Shown in pieces: positions 43,922 to 52,777 of a DNA stretch of 64,000 nt. The stretch is from the NCBI GenBank assembly GCA_902620895.1, contig CACNJU010000003.1, positions 49,821-113,820 of the forward strand. Reading direction: 5' to 3'. The notes under the pieces were generated by a model. That model ran no database searches. It saw nothing but the letters and a program-made list of their open reading frames with translations, and had not been told where the DNA came from. A program made the position numbers and the translations under genes. Within the stretch, counting starts at the first letter, position 1. Every line of letters starts with the position of its first letter. Origin of the DNA: an uncultured Prochlorococcus sp. Lineage in GTDB: Bacteria > Cyanobacteriota > Cyanobacteriia > PCC-6307 > Cyanobiaceae.

Positions 43922-45508
43922 TTATAGAGTAACTGGATTAGCGTTGGTAATTCCCTCTACTTCAATAATGGTGTCAAGCAACTTATTAGGAATTGGATCA
44001 TCAATACTTAGAACCATAACAGCTTCCCCTCTAACAATTTTGCGCCCAACTTGCATCGAGGCAATATTTACATTGTTGCTACCTAATAAAGAACCAAGCT
44101 TGCCAATAATACCAGGCATATCCCTGTGCCTAGTAACCAGCATGTATCTACTTGGCGATACATTAACAGGATATTGATCAATACTAATAATTCTTAATTC
44201 ACCATCAGCAAAAATGCTTCCTGCTACGCTATGGTCTCCATTATCTCCATAAGTGGTTAACTGAAGCGAACCACTAGCAAATTCAGGTCTCGCCTCATCT
44301 TTATTCTCGACTACCGAAATACCTCTTGAATCGGCTTCTAGAGAAGCATTCACATAATTAATCCTATCTCCCAAAGCTTTACTTAGAAGACCTTTTAGAC
44401 TAGCTATTATTAACGGCTGAGAAGGATGTTGAACAAATTCACCTTGAAGCTTTACTTCTAGTTTTTGAATCTGCCCACCTGAAAGCTGGCTTATAAGCAG
44501 ACCCATTGTTTCAGCCAACTGCAAATGAGGTTTTAGACTATCCATAATATCAGGGCTCAAACCTGGAATATTTACTGCAGTTCTAGCAGATAAACCAAGC
44601 AAGACATCTCTTATTTGTTCTGCAACATCAACAGCTACATTTTCTTGTGCTTCCCGTGTAGATGCTCCTAAATGTGGGGTAAGTATAAGATTCTTTTCAA
44701 CCTTCAAAAGTGGTGAATTAGATTCCAAAGGTTCTTTAGAAAAGACATCTATCGCAGCACCTGCAATCAATGATTGATTTAAAGCTTGTGCTAATGCCTC
44801 TTCATCAATTAATCCTCCTCGAGCACAATTAATCAATTTTGCGCTACTTTTCATACTTTTAAGTACGTCTATATTTACTAAATTCTCTGTCTCTGGTGTG
44901 CGAGGCAAATGCAAAGTTACATAATCAGATTGTTTGAATAAATCCTCTAGTTCAGATAGTTTAACTTGTATTTGTTGAGCCCTTTCAGTTGATACAAAGG
45001 GATCATATCCGTAAACTTTCATTCCTAATGCATTAGCAACTTTCGCTACATGAGCACCAATTTTACCTAAACCTACTACACCTAATTTTTTCTTATAAAG
45101 CTCATTACCAACAAATTTCTTCCTTTCCCATTTACCTGACAAAGTACTACTATTTGCAATTGGAATATGTCTAGATAAAGCCAACATCATAGCTATAGTA
45201 TGTTCAGCAGCAGCTATTGTGTTCCCCCCTGGAGAATTAACAACAAGAACTCCTTTTTGCGTAGCGGCCTTAACGTCTACATTATCAACTCCAACTCCTG
45301 CTCTTCCAATAATTCTCAGTTTACTTGAAGAGTTAATAATTTCTTCGGTCACTTGAGTACCAGAGCGAATCATTAAAGCATCATAATCTTTAATAATGGA
45401 AGCTAGCTCAGAGTCTGAGATTCCTATCTTCTGATCAACCTGAGCAACTTGTGAAAGAATATCGATTCCTGTTTGATCAATTGGATCAGTAATGAGAACT
45501 TTTGTCAT
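43922..45508 (-). CDS. serA: D-3-phosphoglycerate dehydrogenase
   Basis: [43 protein letters not shown]-terminal ACT domain. Confidence 0.97.
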   Translation of the reverse strand: MTKVLITDPIDQTGIDILSQVAQVDQKIGISDSELASIIKDYDALMIRSGTQVTEEIINSSSKLRIIGRAGVGVDNVDVKAATQKGVLVVNSPGGNTIAAAEHTIAMMLALSRHIPIANSSTLSGKWERKKFVGNELYKKKLGVVGLGKIGAHVAKVANALGMKVYGYDPFVSTERAQQIQVKLSELEDLFKQSDYVTLHLPRTPETENLVNIDVLKSMKSSAKLINCARGGLIDEEALAQALNQSLIAGAAIDVFSKEPLESNSPLLKVEKNLILTPHLGASTREAQENVAVDVAEQIRDVLLGLSARTAVNIPGLSPDIMDSLKPHLQLAETMGLLISQLSGGQIQKLEVKLQGEFVQHPSQPLIIASLKGLLSKALGDRINYVNASLEADSRGISVVENKDEARPEFASGSLQLTTYGDNGDHSVAGSIFADGELRIISIDQYPVNVSPSRYMLVTRHRDMPGIIGKLGSLLGSNNVNIASMQVGRKIVRGEAVMVLSIDDPIPNKLLDTIIEVEGITNANPVTL

Positions 45509-45607
45509 TTAAGATTGGTTCTTTAATCTTTTACTTTAACTTAATCTATAGTGTATGTATCTTATTTTATTAATTTGAATAAAACACAAACATTTGAGGA
45601 TTGAAAT

Positions 45608-46174
45608 TTGACTAAAAGTATAGTGATATTTGAGGACATTGATAAATGTATCCAACTATTTGAAGTTTTCAACGAAAAATCAGTAATGCTCTCTGAAGCT
45701 ATTTTGATCCCACCAAAAAGTGAGAAAATATCATCAGATGAAACAGAATTGCTAAATGCGAAAGCAAATATCTTATTCAAATCTCAAAAATTTGAAGATA
45801 TAAGAATTTTAAATCCAAAACTTGATAGAAAGATTAGACAAAAAGAAATGAGTAGATGGCTAATGCCATTTGGTTTTATAGCTGGAATAGCTTTTTCTAA
45901 TATGACAAATTTATCTACTTTCAGTTTTCTTGGTTTGAATAACATCGGTGAATCTCTCATTGGAGGACTTTTAGGAATGGGTTCAGGCTATTTAGGTAGT
46001 GTTGTTTCTTCTGCGAGTATCAACATTAATAGAAATAAAGAGTTGAGATCAATTATTAATTTTAATAAAGAGGGTAAATGGCTTGTTCTGCTTGAAAATC
46101 AAATTGGAACTGAATTACCTTGGGTTTTGATAAAACAATCAGAAGCAAAAGATATAATTTTTTTAGAAGGATAA
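45608..46174 (+). CDS. conserved hypothetical protein with central hydrophobic glycine-rich region
   Basis: 188 aa ORF with TTG start, immediately upstream of and adjacent to the S4-domain gene. Confidence 0.7.
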   Translation: MTKSIVIFEDIDKCIQLFEVFNEKSVMLSEAILIPPKSEKISSDETELLNAKANILFKSQKFEDIRILNPKLDRKIRQKEMSRWLMPFGFIAGIAFSNMTNLSTFSFLGLNNIGESLIGGLLGMGSGYLGSVVSSASININRNKELRSIINFNKEGKWLVLLENQIGTELPWVLIKQSEAKDIIFLEG

Positions 46175-46966
46175 ATGATTGACTTAAAAGAAATATTAAT
46201 AAATTCAAACTACAAAAAAGAAACTGAGGAATTAATAAATATTGCTAACTTAGCTTACAAACACTGGGAAACTTATTGGACTGGGTTTAATTCAACTTAT
46301 GTTTGCGAGGAGATTTTAAAAGATTTTGAAAATTTAAATGATTTCAAATTTTTTATTTATGGAGGATTCTCCTCTTCTCAAAGATCTAGGATAGCTTGCT
46401 ATAGAGAAGATAGCATTCCTGAAGAAGATGCGCTAATAAGTAATTTTCCAGCTCAAGGAATAAAAATTAATGGAAATTTTTTATTTGATAATGCTACACA
46501 AGATGACTTTAGAACCCTTTTAATTGAAAATGGGGTAAATCAAAGTAAAGTAGGAGACATATGGACTATTGGCGATAGGGGAGCACAAGGGATAATTGAT
46601 AATTTAGATATTGAGCATCTAGATGAAAAGATTTTTTATTTAAGAGACGTAAAAGTAAAAATTAATGTAGTAAGTATAGTTGAATTACAAATACCTTCTG
46701 GAAGAACAAAAAAACTTGTCAATACAGTAGAAGCTTCAACAAGATTAGATGCTATAGCTTCAGCCGGCTTTAGGGTATCACGAACCAAAATCATTGAAAG
46801 GATAGAAAATGGAATGCTCAGATTAAATGGAAGCAAAGTTAAAAAACCAACTATTAATCTAAAAATTGGCGACAAACTAGAACTTGAAAATAAAGGATTT
46901 ATTGAAATTCTAAATTTAGAAATAACCAAAAGAGAACGATGGAAAGTTAAATTACTTAGAAAATGA
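46175..46966 (+). CDS. S4-domain RNA-binding protein (YlmH-like; 'photosystem II S4 domain protein')
   Basis: C-terminal S4 domain STRLDAIASAGFRVSRTKIIERIENGMLRLNGSKVKKPTINLKIGDKLEL. Confidence 0.88.
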   Translation: MIDLKEILINSNYKKETEELINIANLAYKHWETYWTGFNSTYVCEEILKDFENLNDFKFFIYGGFSSSQRSRIACYREDSIPEEDALISNFPAQGIKINGNFLFDNATQDDFRTLLIENGVNQSKVGDIWTIGDRGAQGIIDNLDIEHLDEKIFYLRDVKVKINVVSIVELQIPSGRTKKLVNTVEASTRLDAIASAGFRVSRTKIIERIENGMLRLNGSKVKKPTINLKIGDKLELENKGFIEILNLEITKRERWKVKLLRK

Positions 46967-47016
46967 AACGCAACCTGCTATTTTCTTATAAGGGGAATAA
47001 AAAATTTCTTCAATTT

Positions 47017-47088
47017 GGGCGATTAGCTCAGTGGTAGAGCACTACCTCGACACGGTAGTGGCCACTGGTTCGAATCCAGTATCGCCCA
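47017..47088 (+). tRNA. tRNA-Val (anticodon GAC)
   Basis: GGGCGAT TA GCTCAGTGGTAGAGC A CTACC TCGACAC GGTAG TGGCC ACTGG TTCGAAT CCAGT ATCGCCC A cloverleaf; note C at position 33. Confidence 0.93.
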
Positions 47089-47155
47089 TTAAAACTTTTG
47101 ACGACTTAGGTTATATCCACAAAAAATAATTTCATTTTTTAGATTATTAAAAAAG

Positions 47156-47773
47156 ATGAAACTTAATCAAATAATTAATCTACATAAGGGCCTCACTGCA
47201 TTTGTAGTTGTAGGTCTTATGATTTTTTTTGATAATTTTACGATTGCTCCCTACGTTTATTTAGCTCTGCATGGTACTTATGGATTACTTTGGCTTCTAA
47301 AAGAAAAGATATTCCCAGATCCTTATTTTAAAGAAAAAATCAATTTTTTAACTTCAGTTACTGGTTTTATTTTCCTTGGAAGTTACTGGGTAGCTCCCTA
47401 CATCCTTATCTCATCTCAGAAATCTGTTCCAAATTTCGTAATAGCTGCATCTGTATCTATAAATATAATTGGTGTGTTTCTACACTTTGCTAGTGATGCC
47501 CAAAAATATTTTTCTCTTAAATTAAAAAAAGATCTAATTAAAGAAGGATTTTTCAAAAACATAAGGAATACAAATTATCTAGGGGAAATACTGATTTATC
47601 TATCATTCGCCATACTTTCAATGAGTTTCATACCATTAGTAATTCTTGCAATATTTTTCTCTATAGTTTTTCTACCAAGAATGATAAAAAAAGATAAATC
47701 GCTCTCAAAATATGATTCATTCGAAGAATACAAAAAGAAAAGTGGTCTAATTTTGCCTAAATTAAATGCCTGA
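47156..47773 (+). CDS. membrane protein related to isoprenylcysteine/steroid-reductase-like methyltransferases
   Basis: Multiple TMs; C-terminal FFKNIRNTNYLGEILIYLSFAILS...FLPRMIKKDKSLSKYDSFEEYKKKS. Confidence 0.65.
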   Translation: MKLNQIINLHKGLTAFVVVGLMIFFDNFTIAPYVYLALHGTYGLLWLLKEKIFPDPYFKEKINFLTSVTGFIFLGSYWVAPYILISSQKSVPNFVIAASVSINIIGVFLHFASDAQKYFSLKLKKDLIKEGFFKNIRNTNYLGEILIYLSFAILSMSFIPLVILAIFFSIVFLPRMIKKDKSLSKYDSFEEYKKKSGLILPKLNA

Positions 47774-48317
47774 TAACAACTTACCCAATTGGAGGCAAGA
47801 TTTAAAATCTTCTAGAAAAAAAGAGGGCAAATCACCCTCTAATAGATGGATACAGCTTGCAACAGTCAGCGAAGAAAATGAGCCAAGATTAAGAACAGTT
47901 GTTTTCAGAGGATGGCATAAAGATAGTTCAATGATTATTTTTACAGATAGAAGAAGTGAAAAAATTGGGCATTTAAAATCTAACCCTAATGCAGAAATAT
48001 TATGGTTCTTTTTGAAAACCAAATCACAATATAGATTCAAAGGAAAAATATATGAATTAAGTGATAACAAAAATTATTGGGATTTATTATCAGAAAAATC
48101 AAAATCTTCTTGGTTTTGGGGATCTCCTGGAGAGAAAATAAACCCAAAAGTCCAATCTACTTATGAAATATTATCCAATCTACCCAAGTCAGAAAATTTT
48201 GTAGTTCTAAATTTTGAAATCGATTCAGTAGATCTTCTTAAATTAGAACAGCCTGTTCATAAACGATATCTTTGGGAAAAGATTAAGAAATGGGAAAAAG
48301 TTGAAATTAATCCTTAA
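47766..48317 (+). CDS. pyridoxamine-5'-phosphate oxidase-like FMN-binding protein
   Basis: QLATVSEENEPRLRTVVFRGWHKDSSMIIFTDRRSEKIGHLKSNPNAEILWFF; overlaps upstream gene by 8 nt. Confidence 0.85.
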   Translation: MPDNNLPNWRQDLKSSRKKEGKSPSNRWIQLATVSEENEPRLRTVVFRGWHKDSSMIIFTDRRSEKIGHLKSNPNAEILWFFLKTKSQYRFKGKIYELSDNKNYWDLLSEKSKSSWFWGSPGEKINPKVQSTYEILSNLPKSENFVVLNFEIDSVDLLKLEQPVHKRYLWEKIKKWEKVEINP

Positions 48318-48391
48318 ATATTTCTAAATTGTATATTTAGGTTGAAAAACATATAGTGATCAGTCAGTTTTAAAAAAGAAGTATTATTTAT

Positions 48392-48565
48392 ATGAATTTC
48401 TCAGAAATTCCAGAAAACCCTTTTATTTTTTTATCTTGGGTCACAGCTATAGGGCTATTTATTAGTCTTTCTGAAGCAACGATTAAGATAAAACTTGAGA
48501 AGAGAAACAGTTATCGAAAAAGGTTAGAGCTAATCAACAACCTTTATCCTAAAAAGTTAGCTTGA
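48392..48565 (+). CDS. 57-aa small membrane protein
   Basis: Hand translation MNFSEIPENPFIFLSWVTAIGLFISLSEATIKIKLEKRNSYRKRLELINNLYPKKLA. Confidence 0.5.
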   Translation: MNFSEIPENPFIFLSWVTAIGLFISLSEATIKIKLEKRNSYRKRLELINNLYPKKLA

Positions 48566-49108
48566 AGTATCTGAGAGTATGTTCGCTTGCAAAAATTGAA
48601 ATAAGCCACCTTTACCTGTTTCTTCTTTAACTTCAACTTCCTTGGAAGATTTTGCTTTTGTTGAAGCTATAATTTCCTCCTCGTCTTCTGATTTCAAAAT
48701 TCTGATAATGACTTCATCTAAGGAAAAATTACCTGGACCTATTAATGCAATTGATGTTGCTGAAGCGAAATATAAAAGTAAAAGCTCTAGTAGGAAAATA
48801 TTAAAACCTGAAGTAACAAGTGCATGGTATATAGCTACAGAAATTGTTCCAACAATTGCCAAAGCTCCGAATCTTGTGGCTAAGCCGATAATTAATAACC
48901 AACTACCACCTATTTCTGAGAATGCCGCTATGTATGATAAAAATATTGGGAATGGGAGATGTAATGGTCTTACAAAAGCATCAGCAAAATTTTCTATGTT
49001 TGCTAATTTCTCATAACCATGATGTATAAGAACAGTTCCAGTTATAACTCTAAGAATTAATAAAGCAGTATCTTTGCTAAACGACTTGGTAAGAATTGTT
49101 GAAAGCAC
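48557..49108 (-). CDS. DoxX-family membrane protein
   Basis: LLILRVITGTVLIHHGYEKLANIENF...HLPFPIFLSYIAAFSEIGGSWLLIIGLATRFGAL. Confidence 0.88.
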   Translation of the reverse strand: MLSTILTKSFSKDTALLILRVITGTVLIHHGYEKLANIENFADAFVRPLHLPFPIFLSYIAAFSEIGGSWLLIIGLATRFGALAIVGTISVAIYHALVTSGFNIFLLELLLLYFASATSIALIGPGNFSLDEVIIRILKSEDEEEIIASTKAKSSKEVEVKEETGKGGLFQFLQANILSDTSS

Positions 49109-49243
49109 TATAAAAAAATTATCCTTAAGTAAAAATAACTAGTCACATTATCCATCGTGGATTAAAGAGCAAAAGTCGCGCCTAAATAAGTATTTATACT
49201 TACTTACTAAAGAGGTTATTTTCTGATGAAGAATTCAACTAAG

Positions 49244-50398
49244 TTAAAAATTATTTTTTGAAAAATTTTCTAATATTCTCTGATTTATTTTTGGAATATT
49301 TTCTTTAAATTTAAAAAACCCTCTTTTAGCAAATTTCCAAGCAAATAAATCTTCATCCCTCACAAGATTAAAAATTTTTTTATGGTGTAAATTTTTAAAC
49401 TCAGTTATAAAATCATAATTTTCTCCCACTCCTGGATAAATAATGTCTATTTCTTTGGTATTTTTAAAAGTATTTTCCAATAAATAAGGATCAATCTGTT
49501 TAACATTATCAAATTGCTCTACAAATTCAGAGACCAAATCTTGTTTAAATTTCAAAACAGATTCAGACAATTTAATTTGTCTTTGTTCATTTTTTAAAAG
49601 GATAATAAATACTTTTTTATAGCTTGGAAGTAAATTTTTAAGGGTTGCTAGGTGCAGATCATTTTCAAACATAATCAGATTATCTGATTTAGGATCCATA
49701 TTATTTTTATATATCTGATCTTCAAATGGTATTTGATTAGATTCTTCAAGAAAAATTTGTTGATTACTTATTTTTTCTACATTAAATCTATTATTTGAAA
49801 ACTTTCTCAGGTTTGATGATGAAAAAAGATATTGTTTTCCCTTCGTTTGCAATCCTCCGACCCATCTCCAGCTAAGGAGATTAGATGAAGCATCTCCATC
49901 AAAAAGATATTTAAAGAAAAACTTTGCTCCCAATTGCCATGGGAGGCCTAAATTAAATATCCAAGTACTCGCAAACCACATTCTTGTATGGTTATGCAAG
50001 TAGTTGTACTGCTTTAATTCATGGACCCAAGAATTAAAAAAATCTAATTCTGTATTGCCATTAATTGCACTTTCATATAACTCATAATCAAAATCGAGAT
50101 TGTTTTCTGAAATAAAATTTCTCCAAACTTTAGGCCTATTCTCCATCCACCCTTTCCAGTAAACTCTCCAAAATATTTCTTCAACAAATTTAGTTGAATT
50201 TTTGATTTTGTACTTACCTTTAATATCATGGATCAAATCATATTCCGATAATATTCTATGAGTAATGAAAGGCGATAATTTTGAAACTGAACTTTCGTTA
50301 TTTGGCCCAAAGTCAAAATTTCTTAATTTTGCATAATCATTGATTTTGTATTTCGCAAAATTTTCCCAGGTATTTTGAGCTTCTAATAAAAATGACAT
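49244..50398 (-). CDS. photolyase/cryptochrome-like FAD-binding-domain protein, apparently with reordered domains
   Basis: NYLHNHTRMWFASTWIFNLGLPWQLGAKFFFKYLFDGDASSNLLSWRWVGGLQTKGKQYLF is photolyase FAD-binding; located in the N-terminal half of the protein. Confidence 0.8.
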   Translation of the reverse strand: MSFLLEAQNTWENFAKYKINDYAKLRNFDFGPNNESSVSKLSPFITHRILSEYDLIHDIKGKYKIKNSTKFVEEIFWRVYWKGWMENRPKVWRNFISENNLDFDYELYESAINGNTELDFFNSWVHELKQYNYLHNHTRMWFASTWIFNLGLPWQLGAKFFFKYLFDGDASSNLLSWRWVGGLQTKGKQYLFSSSNLRKFSNNRFNVEKISNQQIFLEESNQIPFEDQIYKNNMDPKSDNLIMFENDLHLATLKNLLPSYKKVFIILLKNEQRQIKLSESVLKFKQDLVSEFVEQFDNVKQIDPYLLENTFKNTKEIDIIYPGVGENYDFITEFKNLHHKKIFNLVRDEDLFAWKFAKRGFFKFKENIPKINQRILENFSKNNF

Positions 50399-50676
50399 TT
50401 TCTCTTAACTCTAAAAAATTTTTTTTTGTATTGATAGAAATTTCAAAAATTTGCCTTCAACTTAATCCTTAAAATTTTTCTATTTCACTTTTAAGTAAAT
50501 ATGTTTGATTGAAGTATTTAATTTAAGCGCCTTATAAGTACATTTTATACTCTTAAATCGCTCTCTTCGTAGGAGGATATTTAGTGGTCAATTACTTTTT
50601 AGATCTAATTTTAATTTTCAAATCTTTATTTAAATGATTTTTTCTAAAAGATTTTTAAATATTTATCAAAATTATT

Positions 50677-51426
50677 ATGAATAATTTATTAGTGAGAGAT
50701 GTAAAGTATCTAGATGAACAATACAGAATAGGTGAAGGCATAATTTCGGATGATGCATTTAAGCAACTTGAAAAGCTCTTTATTCCTGTTGATCCAGAGC
50801 CTGACTACTTTAATCAAAAAAATAATAAACTTTTGCCAAAATTAGCCAAAGAAAACTATAAAGAATTTTTGGAAAGTTTACTAACAAAAACAAGATTAAA
50901 CATTCAACCAAAAATTGATGGCTGTGCTATTGCAATTAGAAACATAGATGGCAAGTTTAAAAAAGCTATTACAAAAAAAGGATTTGATGTCTCAAGCAAA
51001 ATTAAACAAATTAAAAATGTCCCCGATTGTATTCCTATCAAACGAGATTTTCAAATTAGAGGTGAACTATACGCTACAAACCAAGTTGCCGGCATTTCCC
51101 AAAGAATTACAAGAAAATACCTCAATGATAAGAAAGGGATTGGAGAAAGTCTCCGCTTTTGCTGTTTCCAAATACTTAATGGAAGACTTAATCAATACGA
51201 AACCCTTAACTATCTTAAAAAATGTGGCTTCAGCACCCCTGAAAGTTACTTCACAAATTATACAAGCGAAATCCAAATATATAAAAAAAATTGGTTAGAG
51301 AAAAAAATATTTGCGAAATATCCAACTAATGGGATAGTTATAAAAATAAATAGTAGGAAATTACAGTTACTTAGAGAGAAAAGTTTATCTCAAAATAACG
51401 AATGGCAATATGCAATTGAAAAATAA
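50677..51426 (+). CDS. stand-alone NAD-dependent DNA ligase (LigA)-like adenylation-domain protein
   Basis: KIDGCAIAI (motif I KxDG), IRGELYATN (motif III), TNGIVIKIN (motif IV-like), EWQYAIEK at the C terminus (motif V-like); no OB, Zn-finger, HhH or BRCT. Confidence 0.75.
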   Translation: MNNLLVRDVKYLDEQYRIGEGIISDDAFKQLEKLFIPVDPEPDYFNQKNNKLLPKLAKENYKEFLESLLTKTRLNIQPKIDGCAIAIRNIDGKFKKAITKKGFDVSSKIKQIKNVPDCIPIKRDFQIRGELYATNQVAGISQRITRKYLNDKKGIGESLRFCCFQILNGRLNQYETLNYLKKCGFSTPESYFTNYTSEIQIYKKNWLEKKIFAKYPTNGIVIKINSRKLQLLREKSLSQNNEWQYAIEK

Positions 51427-51534
51427 TATTAAATAGTACCTTCAATAAGAGCTCACGATACTGACTTCCAGTATTTACAGTAGAAAAGTAATTAAATTTT
51501 GGTTAAATTCCAAAGCAATTTGCAGGATTACTAA

Positions 51535-52464
51535 ATGACTGCCACTATTTCAAGACCTAAAATCTCTAACTGGGAAACATCTAATATTCCAAACCTTACA
51601 GGCAAAACAGCGCTAATTACTGGTGCGAATAGTGGTCTTGGATACTACACTGCAAAGGCCTTAGCAGAAAAAAATGCTCATGTTGTTATAGCTTGTAGAT
51701 CGCTTGAAAAAGCTAATCAAACTATCAAAAAACTTAAAGGTCTTAATCCTGAAGGATTATTTACACCTTTAGAATTAGATTTGTCAGATTTAAAAAATAT
51801 TGTTGAAGTTCAGTCCAAAATTTTTGATAATTTTGAAAATTTGGATTTACTAATCAATAATGCAGGCATTATGCATCCGCCAAAAACTCTTAGTGCCCAA
51901 GGATATGAAATACAATTTGCAGTTAATCATCTAGCTCACATGCTTTTGACTCTAAAGCTACTTCCAATTATTGAAAAAAAAGAAGAATCTAGAATAGTGA
52001 CGGTGACTTCCGGAGCACAATTTTTTGGCAAAGTTGGTTGGACAAATCTGAAAGCCGAGAACTATTACAACAAATGGGAATCTTACTCCAATAGCAAATT
52101 GGCAAATGTAATGTTTGCTTTGGAACTAAATGAGAACTTAAAGCACAAAAATATACTTTCTTTAGCTGCTCACCCAGGAATTGCAAAAACAAATCTCTTT
52201 ACTGCTCAAAAACCTAACCCTGGTCCACTAGAAACATTCTCATTGGAATTATTTAGTCCTATTTTTCAAACTGCTGAGATGGGTGCTTTACCTCAGCTTT
52301 TTGCAGCTACTTCACCAGACGCAAGAGGCGGTGATCATTATGGTCCTAGATTTAATTTCAGAGGGCATCCAAAACTATCCCCTACTTCTCCTTTCGCCAT
52401 GAATAAAAAAGAAAGAAAAAATTTATGGGAAAAAAGCCTCGAAATAATTAATAACTTCTTATAA
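51535..52464 (+). CDS. short-chain dehydrogenase/reductase
   Basis: TALITGANSGLGYYTAKALAEK, LLINNAGIM, S...YSNSKLANVMFALEL. Confidence 0.92.
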   Translation: MTATISRPKISNWETSNIPNLTGKTALITGANSGLGYYTAKALAEKNAHVVIACRSLEKANQTIKKLKGLNPEGLFTPLELDLSDLKNIVEVQSKIFDNFENLDLLINNAGIMHPPKTLSAQGYEIQFAVNHLAHMLLTLKLLPIIEKKEESRIVTVTSGAQFFGKVGWTNLKAENYYNKWESYSNSKLANVMFALELNENLKHKNILSLAAHPGIAKTNLFTAQKPNPGPLETFSLELFSPIFQTAEMGALPQLFAATSPDARGGDHYGPRFNFRGHPKLSPTSPFAMNKKERKNLWEKSLEIINNFL

Positions 52465-52725
52465 ATTTTTCATTTTTACTAACTTAAGAAAATACTTCAA
52501 GATATGTAATTCACTCTCTGAGAGTTTCATAAATTCTGTTAAGGCATCATAATTTTTTTCATCAATTTTTTTTGACAATTGAATAAAACTATCATGGTGT
52601 TCATTAACAAAGCGCTCAGCAATCTGAGACGGAGTCAAACCCTTTTCAATTAATTCACCTGGAGCATTTTTCTCCCACTTTTCATAAAACCAAGAGAACC
52701 AATATTTTGCAGTATTATCTTCCAT
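52459..52725 (-). CDS. small conserved hypothetical protein (paralog of 63196..63513)
   Basis: YWFSWFYEKWEKNAPGELIEKGLTPSQIAERFVNEHHDSFIQL...DALTEFMKLSESELHIL. Confidence 0.65.
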   Translation of the reverse strand: MEDNTAKYWFSWFYEKWEKNAPGELIEKGLTPSQIAERFVNEHHDSFIQLSKKIDEKNYDALTEFMKLSESELHILKYFLKLVKMKNL

Positions 52726-52777
52726 TAATTAACTTTTCTTGGGCGAATACTATAAATACTGAAGAAAAATCTCATGA

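Noticed and set aside
45562-45780. 72-aa minus-strand ORF at start of 45608..46174
   Set aside because: Antisense to the conserved-looking TTG-start gene that is adjacent to the S4-domain gene.
48642-49016. 124-aa ORF antisense to the DoxX gene
   Set aside because: Shadow ORF; the DoxX frame has clear family motifs.
50948-51298. 116-aa plus-strand ORF in a different frame of the ligase-like gene
   Set aside because: Alternative frame overlapping clear NTase motifs; considered as evidence of frameshift but the motif-bearing frame is continuous, so not supported.
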